DNA of 6,999 bases from Hyphomicrobiales bacterium (lineage in GTDB: Bacteria; Pseudomonadota; Alphaproteobacteria; Rhizobiales; Xanthobacteraceae): contig PKXB01000227.1 in NCBI GenBank assembly GCA_003133345.1, positions 523 through 7,521 of the forward strand, given 5' to 3'. The notes below the pieces were generated by a model that was not told the DNA's origin, made no database searches, and worked only from the letters and a program-made list of their open reading frames with translations. A program made the position numbers and the translations under genes. Of the stretch, positions 1-5,527 are shown one piece after another. The first letter of the stretch is position 1, and each line of letters starts with the position of its first letter.

Positions 1-111
1 CCGCGCGGCTATGGCGCGCTTTATTCCGAGCATATCGGGCAGGCCGACGAAGGCTGCGATTTCGACTTCCTGGCGCCGCTTGGGGCCATTTCCGAGCCGG
101 AAATACATTAA
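1..111 (+). CDS. IlvD/Edd-family dehydratase, C-terminal end (partial)
   Basis: Frame 1 is open from the first base to a TAA at 109-111, giving the last 36 residues of a protein that starts outside the window. The tail contains RGYGALYSEH followed by QADEGCDFDFL and ends in EIH. From memory, this matches the C-terminus of the IlvD/Edd family of Fe-S dehydratases (dihydroxy-acid dehydratase and the sugar-acid dehydratases such as arabinonate dehydratase), which end in a 'LYxxHVxQAxxGxDxDFL' stretch and a short tail. These enzymes remove water from 2,3-dihydroxy acids in branched-chain amino acid synthesis or sugar-acid breakdown. The catalytic part and cluster cysteines are off the window, so the substrate cannot be assigned. 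The family call is fairly safe; a specific enzyme name is not. Confidence 0.65.
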   Translation, partial: PRGYGALYSEHIGQADEGCDFDFLAPLGAISEPEIH

Positions 112-238
112 AGGCGGCAATTTGAAACGGTCCGGTCGGATATTGTTCACCATCCCGATAAGCGGGCCGCGTCTCTAAAGGCTCATTTCACCCTTTTTTG
201 CTGCACTGCTCCCATTGCAGAAGTGGGACGCGACCACC
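112..238 (+). other. Intergenic leader ahead of the binding-protein gene
   Basis: This 127-base gap has no convincing ORF and no clear -35/-10 pair. It contains a short CCCG/CGGG hairpin (154-157 with 163-166), a pyrimidine run with six T (194-199), and two overlapping inverted repeats just before the start codon. CTGCA at 201-205 pairs with TGCAG at 216-220, and TCCCA at 210-214 pairs with TGGGA at 224-228. The two stems share bases and cannot form together. The promoter of the downstream pair probably lies here, but I cannot place it. Confidence 0.35.
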
Positions 239-1057
239 ATGCGTATGTCAAATTCAAGCGTCGCAATCGCTGTGTTTTTCGGCTGCGCGCTGGTTGCCGG
301 TCCGAGCGCGGCGGCGGAGACATTGCGCGTCGGCGGCACCGGCAGTGCTATCGGAATGCTGCAACAGGTCGGCGCCGAATTCACCGCCGCGACCGGCATC
401 AAGGTCGAAGTCGTCACCAGTCTCGGTAGCAACGGAGCCATCCGCGCCCTGGCGGACAGCATGCTCGACATCGCGGTCCCCGCCCGGCCGCTGAAAACGG
501 ATGAAACCGCCGCCGGCTTGCGCCAAGTCGCGGTGCTACGAACGGCTTATGTGATTGCGACATCTCATTTCAACGCAACCGGGATGAAGAGCGCCGATCT
601 GGCCGGAATTTTTGCAGCTGAGAGACCGACCTGGGCCGACGGCACGCCAGTCCGGATTATTCTTCGCCCGCGTAGCGATACCGACACGGCGCTGCTCGGC
701 GAATTATTTTCCGGCATGACCGAGGCCATCGAATCAGCGCGTCGCCGTGCCGAAGTACCGACCGCGGCGACCGATCAGGACAACATCGCATTGGCGGACC
801 GCACTGAGGGCTCACTGGTCGGAACCACCATGACACAGATCAAGACAGAGCATCGCAATCTCCATGTGGTGCCGCTCGATGGGGTTGAACCGACGCTCGC
901 GAACTTTGAAAGCGGTGTCTATCGGTTTGCCAAGAAGCTGTACTTCATCGTCCGGCGCGACAGCACTCCCGAAGCCCAACGGTTCGTCGAGTTCCTGCGG
1001 TCGCCGCAGGGCGCGAAGGCGCTGCGTGCAACGGAAACTCTGCCGGACGTTGAATGA
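239..1057 (+). CDS. PstS-like periplasmic substrate-binding protein, orphan, paired with c-di-GMP sensor
   Basis: This is a 272-residue exported solute-binding protein. The signal peptide has a hydrophobic core at about residues 8-20 and a likely cleavage site after A26 in a P-S-A-A-A segment. The mature protein opens with TLRVGGTGSAIG, and GxGS-type loops near the start of the mature chain are typical of the phosphate/molybdate-like binding proteins (PBP_like_2/PstS group). The stretch ending in DIAVPARPL and the late hydrophobic YFIVRR and FVEFLRSPQGAKAL segments also fit that fold. The ligand is unknown; an oxyanion is plausible. No ABC permease or ATPase gene lies nearby. The stop overlaps the start of the GGDEF/EAL gene by four bases (ATGA), so the two are almost certainly co-translated, which suggests a sensory role. 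Start choice: a TTG at 215 and an ATG at 245 are also in frame. I prefer ATG 239 because it keeps an Arg before the hydrophobic core and has a weak purine-rich site at 219-228. A cytoplasmic or transport role is less likely. Confidence 0.8.
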   Translation: MRMSNSSVAIAVFFGCALVAGPSAAAETLRVGGTGSAIGMLQQVGAEFTAATGIKVEVVTSLGSNGAIRALADSMLDIAVPARPLKTDETAAGLRQVAVLRTAYVIATSHFNATGMKSADLAGIFAAERPTWADGTPVRIILRPRSDTDTALLGELFSGMTEAIESARRRAEVPTAATDQDNIALADRTEGSLVGTTMTQIKTEHRNLHVVPLDGVEPTLANFESGVYRFAKKLYFIVRRDSTPEAQRFVEFLRSPQGAKALRATETLPDVE

Positions 1058-3273
1058 TGCCGATTATCCCGCTCAGAAAATTGGTCAGCGCGATCGGGCT
1101 CACCGTCGCGATCACGTTCGCCGTCGCGACGCCTAGCATGTATTTTATCCACGACTACATAGACGCCACGGCACAAATGACGTTCAAGGCCCGATTGAAC
1201 ACCGCGCGGGTGGCGCAATATATTTATACGCACGATGGCATGTGGCAGTATCAGCAACTGCGGCTTGCCGAGCTGATCCAACTGCCGGACACCGGCGCGC
1301 AGCCCATCCGCCAAAAAATCTATGGTCTGGCCAACCGTCTCGTGCTCGAAGAGGGCGCGCCATTGGACGCTCCGGTTGCGGCCCGCAGCAGCCCGATTGT
1401 CGTTGCAGGTTCGACCGTGGGTGTTTTCGTCGTCGAAGAGAGCCTGCGGGAAACTTTTTATGAGACCGGGCTGGTCGCTTTCGTGTGCTCGTTGATCGGC
1501 TTTGCCGCGTATTTCGCGCTGCGAATATTTCCGTTGCGCGTGCTCGATCAAACCCTTGGCGAATTGCACGACGTCCAGCGCAGTCTGGCGGTGCAGAACG
1601 AACGCCTGGACGCCGCGCTCAACAACATGTCGCAGGGCCTGGTGATGTTCGATTCTTCGGCGCGTCTGGTCGTCTGCAATAAACGTTATCTCGATATGTT
1701 CGGTTTATCGTCGGAGACGGTCAAGCCTGGTTGCACCATTCGGGAAGTCCTCGATCAACGGGTCGCAACCGGTGGCTTTCGCGCCGACTATGTCGAGGCC
1801 TACAGGGCCGATCTGCTGGCCGCAGTCGCTCATGGAGCGACCTTCAGCAAGATCACGAAATTGCCGGATGGCCGGGTCATTTCCATTGTAAACCAACCGA
1901 TGACGGACGGCGGCTGGGTCGCCACCCACGAAGACATCACCGCGCGACTTCTCGCCGAGGAAAAAATCAAGCACTTGGCGCACTACGATGCGCTCACCGA
2001 TCTGCCGAACCGCGTGACGTTTTACGAGCGGATGGAAACGGCCCTCAGCCGCCAGCGGCGCTCGGAATTCGTCGCCGTGCTCAGTCTCGATCTCGACCGC
2101 TTCAAGGGCGTCAACGATACACTCGGACATCCCATTGGAGATTTATTGTTGCAGGCGGCGGCCGACCGCATGCGCAGTTGCGTGCGCAGCGAGGACCTGG
2201 TGGCGCGGCTGGGCGGCGACGAGTTCGCCATCGTGCAAGTTTCATCGACGCCGACGTCGGATGTCAGCGCGCTTGCCGCGCGTCTCATCGAGGTCGTCGG
2301 AGCCCCCTATGATCTCGACGGCCATCAGGTGAATGTGGGCGCCAGCGTCGGGATCGCCATCGCGCCGACCGACGGCGACAAACCGGACCAGCTCATGAAG
2401 AGCGCGGACCTGGCGCTTTACCGCGCCAAGGCCGACGGTGGGGGCGACTACCGCTTTTTCGAAGTCGAAATGGACGCGCGCATGCAGGCGCGCCGCGCGC
2501 TCGAACTGGATCTTCGCAAAGCGATCGTGAATGGCGAGTTCGAGCTTTACTATCAGCCCATTATCGACGTCAAAACCAAGCAAATCACCAGCTGCGAGGC
2601 GCTGCTGCGCTGGCATCATCCCGAACGCGGCATGATTGCGCCGGTTGAGTTCATTCCGGTTGCTGAACATACCGGTCTAATCGTGCCGTTGGGTGAATGG
2701 GTGTTGCGGCAGGCCTGTGCCGAAGCAGTACGCTGGCCAACGCACGTCACCATCGCGGTGAACCTCTCGCCGGCCCAGTTCAAGAGCCGGAACCTGGTGC
2801 CGATGGTCGTCAATGCGCTTGCTGCATCCGGGCTTCCGGCTGCGCGGCTGGAATTGGAGATCACTGAAATGGTGCTGGTGCAGGACAATGATGGAGCTTT
2901 CGCCATTCTTCATCAACTCCGCAATCTCGGGATCAGGATCGTGATGGATGATTTCGGCACCGGCTATTCGTCGCTCGGCTATCTTCGCAGTTTCCCGTTC
3001 GACAAGATCAAGATCAAGATCGACCAATCCTTCATCCAAGATTTGCCCGCCAAGCAAGACAGCGTGGCGATCGTGCGCGCCGTGGTGGGATTGAGCAGCA
3101 GTTTAGGGATCACGACCACCGCCGAAGGCGTCGAGACGGAAGAGCAACTCGCCAGCCTGACGGCGGAGGGTTGCAACGAATTCCAAGGCTTTCTGTTCAG
3201 TCTGCCAAAAACGGCTGCGGATATCGCGCGGCTACTCGGTGAGCTGGCCCCACGGGCCGAGGCCGTCGCCTGA
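1054..3273 (+). CDS. Membrane-bound PAS-GGDEF-EAL c-di-GMP sensor protein
   Basis: This 739-residue inner-membrane protein would make and/or degrade the second messenger c-di-GMP. Order: TM1 about 10-32; periplasmic domain about 33-136; TM2 about 137-159; a short coiled-coil linker about 160-188; PAS about 186-295 (NNMSQGLVMFD, CNKRYLDMFG, as in the PAS_7 type); GGDEF about 305-465; EAL about 485-730. In GGDEF, the metal-binding DLDRFK (D346), the signature G387-G-D-E-F391 and an inhibitory RxxD site (R378-D381) five residues upstream are all present. In EAL, E515-A-L, N570, E602, D632-D633, E691 and Q711 are present. The strand carrying the catalytic lysine has two extra residues (D650-KIKIKI-D657), from an AAGATC triplication. 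The late motif reads QGFLFS rather than QGYLFS. The gene follows the binding-protein gene with an ATGA overlap, and ATG 1057 is an equally possible start. The periplasmic domain is the likely docking site for the binding protein, by analogy with NspS-MbaA in Vibrio cholerae. Net activity, cyclase or phosphodiesterase, cannot be told from sequence. Confidence 0.93.
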   Translation: MMPIIPLRKLVSAIGLTVAITFAVATPSMYFIHDYIDATAQMTFKARLNTARVAQYIYTHDGMWQYQQLRLAELIQLPDTGAQPIRQKIYGLANRLVLEEGAPLDAPVAARSSPIVVAGSTVGVFVVEESLRETFYETGLVAFVCSLIGFAAYFALRIFPLRVLDQTLGELHDVQRSLAVQNERLDAALNNMSQGLVMFDSSARLVVCNKRYLDMFGLSSETVKPGCTIREVLDQRVATGGFRADYVEAYRADLLAAVAHGATFSKITKLPDGRVISIVNQPMTDGGWVATHEDITARLLAEEKIKHLAHYDALTDLPNRVTFYERMETALSRQRRSEFVAVLSLDLDRFKGVNDTLGHPIGDLLLQAAADRMRSCVRSEDLVARLGGDEFAIVQVSSTPTSDVSALAARLIEVVGAPYDLDGHQVNVGASVGIAIAPTDGDKPDQLMKSADLALYRAKADGGGDYRFFEVEMDARMQARRALELDLRKAIVNGEFELYYQPIIDVKTKQITSCEALLRWHHPERGMIAPVEFIPVAEHTGLIVPLGEWVLRQACAEAVRWPTHVTIAVNLSPAQFKSRNLVPMVVNALAASGLPAARLELEITEMVLVQDNDGAFAILHQLRNLGIRIVMDDFGTGYSSLGYLRSFPFDKIKIKIDQSFIQDLPAKQDSVAIVRAVVGLSSSLGITTTAEGVETEEQLASLTAEGCNEFQGFLFSLPKTAADIARLLGELAPRAEAVA
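3004..3021 (+). repeat. AAGATC x3 in-frame tandem repeat inside the EAL domain
   Basis: Three perfect copies of AAGATC encode Lys-Ile-Lys-Ile-Lys-Ile (residues 651-656 of the c-di-GMP protein). Most EAL domains have D-K-I-K-I-D here, encoded by two units, so one unit looks like an added copy, as slipped-strand replication would produce. The frame is kept. Confidence 0.9.
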
Positions 3274-3279
3274 CATTCC

Positions 3280-3314
3280 GCCGGCTGGTCGCCGGCCCGG
3301 ACGGCAACTTTTTT
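3280..3314 (+). terminator. Possible terminator after the c-di-GMP gene
   Basis: GCCGGC at 3280-3285 and GCCGGC at 3291-3296 form a six-pair GC stem with a five-base loop. A run of six T follows at 3309-3314. The T run sits 12 bases past the stem, which is far for a classical intrinsic terminator. An alternative weaker stem (GCCG 3291-3294 with CGGC 3302-3305) brings it to three bases. It lies in the right place, just after the stop codon, but is only a candidate. Confidence 0.35.
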
Positions 3315-3363
3315 GTTGACCGGACGACGGCACAAAGCCGAACCTCTCAGCGCTTAAGAACCG

Positions 3364-3383
3364 GACCCGGAAAATTTCGGGTC
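3364..3383. promoter_or_regulatory. Inverted repeat in the Bug gene leader (operator or hairpin candidate)
   Basis: GACCCG and CGGGTC form perfect six-base arms around the eight-base AT-rich centre GAAAATTT. The repeat ends 14 bases before the Shine-Dalgarno sequence of the Bug receptor gene. The symmetry suits a dimeric repressor or activator site, or a 5' leader hairpin. I do not recognise the binding motif of a particular regulator. Confidence 0.35.
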
Positions 3384-3397
3384 AATAAGCGACGATC

Positions 3398-3405
3398 GGG
3401 GAGGA
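3398..3405 (+). promoter_or_regulatory. Strong ribosome binding site of the Bug receptor gene
   Basis: GGGGAGGA ends six bases before ATG 3412. This supports 3412 over the in-frame ATGs at 3421 and 3424, which would lie too far from it. Confidence 0.8.
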
Positions 3406-3411
3406 TCATCG

Positions 3412-4392
3412 ATGTTGCCAATGATGTCGCGCACCTTGCGCTCTGTGACGCTGGTCGCCGGGCTGGCCATGGCGGCGCTGCCGGCTTGGGGTCAGGCCTA
3501 TCCGAGCAGCCCGGTCCACCTGATCGTGGCCTATGCGGCCGGCGGCACCGGCGATGTGGTGGCACGTATTGTCGCGCCCAAGCTTTCGACGGCGCTTGGG
3601 CAGTCAGTGATCGTGGAAAATCGCGCCGGAGCCAGCGGCGCCATCGGCGCCCGCAGTGTCGCCGTCGCAAATCCCGACGGACTGACGCTGCTCATTGGGC
3701 AGACCGCGGAAGTGGCGATCAACCAGCATTGGCTCAAGGGCCTCAATTACGATCCGGACAAGGATCTGCAACCGGTTGCCTTGCTGGCCGTCGTCCCGCT
3801 CGCGCTGGTCGTTCCCGCCAAGGCGCCGTATTCGACCATGTCTGAATTTCTGGCGGCTTTGCCCACCAGCAAGCTGACATTCGCATCGGCGGGAACCGGC
3901 ACGCCCGGACATTTCGCCGGCGAACTGCTCAAGGCCAAGACCCACGGAAATCTCACCCATGTGCCGTACAAGGGCGCCGGGCCTGCGTTGAACGATATCA
4001 TCGGCGGCCACGTCGACCTTTACTTTTCGGGCATGCCGGCGGCGATGCCGCAGCTCAAGGGCGGTCTGGCGAAGGTGCTCGCCGTGTCGTCGGCCAAGCG
4101 TTCGGGCATCGCGCCCGACGTGCCGACAGTTGCCGAGTCGGCCGGCATCAAGGATTTCGCCTTTACGCTGTGGGCGGGCGTGTTCGCGCCGCGCGGCACG
4201 CCGCCGGCGATCGTTGCGCGGCTCAATAGCGAGATCAACAAGGTGCTCAACGAGCCCGACACCAGGCAACGGCTGGTGGAGGCGGGCGCCGACGTCGAGC
4301 CGATGTCGGTCGATCAGTTCCGCGCCTTCGTCGACGCGGAAAGCGGCAAATACGCGCGCATCATCAAGGAGACCGGCGTGCATGCGGAGTAA
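3412..4392 (+). CDS. Bug/TctC-type tripartite tricarboxylate transporter substrate-binding protein
   Basis: This 326-residue periplasmic receptor has the normal length for its family. The signal peptide spans about 1-29 (TLRSVTLVAGLAMAALPAWGQA), with cleavage at about 27-29. The mature start YPSSPVHLIVAYAAGGTGD is the family hallmark: YP-x-x-PV-x-LIV followed by the GG loop that contacts the carboxylate ligand. Further family blocks are GQSVIVENRAGASGAIGA (about residues 64-81), the NPDG-TLLIG turn, THVPYKGAGPALNDIIGGHV, and the late PDVPTVAESAG. Bug proteins bind organic acids or related small molecules, and in the classical system hand them to the TctAB membrane pair. No tctA or tctB gene is next to it, as for most Bug genes in proteobacteria with large expansions of this family. 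It may share a distant transporter or act as a sensor. It has its own ribosome binding site and gaps on both sides, so it is probably monocistronic. The ligand cannot be read from the sequence. Confidence 0.93.
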   Translation: MLPMMSRTLRSVTLVAGLAMAALPAWGQAYPSSPVHLIVAYAAGGTGDVVARIVAPKLSTALGQSVIVENRAGASGAIGARSVAVANPDGLTLLIGQTAEVAINQHWLKGLNYDPDKDLQPVALLAVVPLALVVPAKAPYSTMSEFLAALPTSKLTFASAGTGTPGHFAGELLKAKTHGNLTHVPYKGAGPALNDIIGGHVDLYFSGMPAAMPQLKGGLAKVLAVSSAKRSGIAPDVPTVAESAGIKDFAFTLWAGVFAPRGTPPAIVARLNSEINKVLNEPDTRQRLVEAGADVEPMSVDQFRAFVDAESGKYARIIKETGVHAE

Positions 4393-4407
4393 AGGCGACA
4401 TCCGCAT
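4382..4407 (+). terminator. Hairpin over the Bug gene stop codon
   Basis: ATGCGGA at 4382-4388 and TCCGCAT at 4401-4407 are perfect seven-base arms with a 12-base loop that contains the TAA stop (4390-4392). An AT-rich stretch follows (ATTAAATTAG) but no real T run. It could end transcription weakly or protect the mRNA 3' end; chance is possible. Confidence 0.35.
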
Positions 4408-4460
4408 ATTAAATTAGAAAAGCTCCGAACTAGAAGATCTCTAATGTTTGCCTGTATGGA

Positions 4461-4489
4461 TTGACATCCGCGCGGAAAAATTTCCAAGT
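4461..4489 (+). promoter_or_regulatory. Candidate promoter with overlapping palindromes
   Basis: A perfect -35 consensus TTGACA lies at 4461-4466. Immediately after it comes the palindrome TCCGCGCGGA (4467-4476), overlapped by a second inverted repeat, GGAAA-aa-TTTCC (4474-4485). No good -10 hexamer is present at 16-18 bases spacing (CCAAGT at 17). The promoter call is therefore weak, or the promoter needs an activator. The palindromes would sit in the spacer, a common place for operators. I do not see a match to the Irr, RirA or Fur motifs that I remember. Confidence 0.35.
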
Positions 4490-4527
4490 GAATTTGCACC
4501 ACGCATCGTGTGTGGTCGTGGTCTTGT

Positions 4528-4548
4528 TGCCGAGCCTTGAACTCGGCA
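4528..4548 (+). promoter_or_regulatory. 5' leader hairpin next to the ribosome binding site
   Basis: TGCCGAG (4528-4534) and CTCGGCA (4542-4548) form seven perfect pairs around a seven-base loop. The stem ends four bases before the GAGGAAAG ribosome binding site (4552-4559). There is no T run, so it is not a terminator. It may influence translation or mRNA stability. Confidence 0.4.
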
Positions 4549-4551
4549 TAT

Positions 4552-4559
4552 GAGGAAAG
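4552..4559 (+). promoter_or_regulatory. Ribosome binding site that fixes the start at 4564
   Basis: GAGGAAAG lies four bases before ATG 4564 and decides this start over the upstream GTG at 4510. Confidence 0.75.
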
Positions 4560-4563
4560 TTCG

Positions 4564-5490
4564 ATGCCTATCGTTTGGCGTGCGCGCACCGTTGTGGTTG
4601 CCGCGCTGTTTTTTGCCGCAACCGATTTCGGCGCCCGCGCGCAGAGCCCGCAGGCAGCGGCGCAGAGCAGCGCACAAGCCGTGGCGGATGTCTTTCACGA
4701 GGCCGAATCGAAATACCTGTTTGGCTTCATCGATGGGGCCGACATCGGCAACGAAGGCGAGAAGGCGATTGAATATGAGTCAACGGGATCATTCACGAAG
4801 CGCGGCGGACGCTATTCCGCCATCGAGCATGAGCTGGCATTCGAGCACGTGCCGACGCAGAATTTCTCGTACGAAGTTAGCGCCCACGGACTGACCCATT
4901 CGATCCGCGGTGTCGAGGATCTCGATGATCGCAATAACACGGCGTTCAGCGGCCTGTCGGCGAAGCTGCGCTATCTCATCATTGGCCGCGGTCCCGGCTC
5001 GCCCTTCGGTCTGACGGTGTCGGCGGAGCCGGAATGGTCGCGGATCGACGGCACGGACGGCTCGCAAACAAGAAGCTACAGCTCGACATTCAAGATTGTC
5101 GCCGATACCGAACTCATTACCAACCGCCTCTACGCGGCGATCAACCTGATCTACGAGCCGGAGATCGCCAAACCCGCCGATTCCGGCATGTGGGAACGCA
5201 GTTCGACGGCCGGCGTGGGGCTGGGGCTCGCCTACCGCATCACACCAACTTTTGCGATGGGCGCCGCGGCGGAATATGATCGGGCCTATGACGGCCTGGC
5301 GTTTCAAACTTTCAACGGCCACGCGCTTTTTGTAGGGCCGACGTTGCAAATCAATTTCACCCGGAAGGTGCTCCTGGCTGCGGCGTTTATGACACAGGTC
5401 GCCGGCCACGCCGTTGACGATCCGCGCCCACTGGACCTCACGAACTTTACGAGATATCGCGGCAATCTGAAGCTCGAGGTCGAATTCTAG
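4564..5490 (+). CDS. Outer-membrane beta-barrel-like protein of unknown function
   Basis: This 308-residue exported protein has a signal peptide at about 1-26 (Arg 6 and 8, hydrophobic VVVAALFFAA, likely cut after the ARA at residue 26). The mature part has no hydrophobic helices. It shows many short stretches of alternating polar and non-polar residues bounded by Asp/Gly/Asn-rich turns, for example about residues 180-200 (FKIVADTELITNRLYAAINL) and 222-240 (AGVGLGLAYRITPTFAMGA). It ends in LKLEVEF, and a terminal Phe is the usual Bam-recognised signal of outer-membrane barrels. I infer an outer-membrane location. Its substrate and any channel activity are unknown. The cupredoxin gene follows after 37 bases, most likely in one operon, which hints at a metal- or redox-related role at the envelope. 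It could instead be a periplasmic beta-sandwich protein, but the C-terminal Phe and strand pattern favour a barrel. Confidence 0.7.
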   Translation: MPIVWRARTVVVAALFFAATDFGARAQSPQAAAQSSAQAVADVFHEAESKYLFGFIDGADIGNEGEKAIEYESTGSFTKRGGRYSAIEHELAFEHVPTQNFSYEVSAHGLTHSIRGVEDLDDRNNTAFSGLSAKLRYLIIGRGPGSPFGLTVSAEPEWSRIDGTDGSQTRSYSSTFKIVADTELITNRLYAAINLIYEPEIAKPADSGMWERSSTAGVGLGLAYRITPTFAMGAAAEYDRAYDGLAFQTFNGHALFVGPTLQINFTRKVLLAAAFMTQVAGHAVDDPRPLDLTNFTRYRGNLKLEVEF

Positions 5491-5527
5491 CGGACCGCGC
5501 GCTGCGTTTGCGTGATAGGATGAAGGC

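Larger units (their letters stand above)
3274..3411 (+). other. Intergenic region between the c-di-GMP gene and the Bug receptor
   Basis: This 138-base gap has no gene. It holds a possible terminator (GCCGGC hairpin then a T run), a TTGACC hexamer at 3316-3321 without a convincing -10 partner, a CTTAAG palindrome at 3353-3358, an inverted repeat at 3364-3383 and the ribosome binding site of the next gene. The change of gene theme and the strong leader suggest that a new transcription unit begins here. Confidence 0.4.
4393..4563 (+). other. Intergenic/promoter region of the beta-barrel and cupredoxin unit
   Basis: This 171-base gap is the longest in the window and is more AT-rich than its flanks in its first half. 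An in-frame GTG at 4510 would extend the next gene by 18 codons, but that extension has no ribosome binding site and would bury the signal peptide. It is therefore treated as non-coding. The gap holds a consensus TTGACA, two overlapping palindromes, a seven-pair hairpin and a good ribosome binding site. Confidence 0.5.

Noticed and set aside
215..238. Extending the binding protein to the TTG at 215
   Set aside because: It would add MQKWDATT ahead of a normal signal peptide, and no ribosome binding site is visible before it. ATG 239 gives a standard short n-region.
245..305. Lipobox-like FFGC in the binding-protein signal peptide
   Set aside because: The residue at -3 is Phe rather than Leu/Val/Ile. 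The Cys sits inside the hydrophobic core, and a good signal peptidase I site (SAAA-E) follows.
919..1569. Long minus-strand open frame opposite the binding-protein/c-di-GMP junction
   Set aside because: It is an antisense shadow of two well-supported plus-strand genes. Its product is Arg/His/Asp-rich with no recognisable domain, as expected of high-GC antisense frames.
3316..3344. TTGACC at 3316-3321 as a -35 element for the Bug gene
   Set aside because: The hexamers at 16-18 bases spacing (for example CGAACC) do not resemble a -10 box, so I did not call a promoter.
3604..4407. 267-codon minus-strand open frame opposite the Bug gene
   Set aside because: The plus strand encodes a full, recognisable Bug receptor. 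The antisense product is Arg/His-rich and matches nothing I know.
4510..4563. GTG start at 4510 for the beta-barrel gene
   Set aside because: It has no ribosome binding site, would place 18 residues ahead of the signal peptide, and would run through the 4528-4548 hairpin. ATG 4564 has GAGGAAAG at proper spacing.
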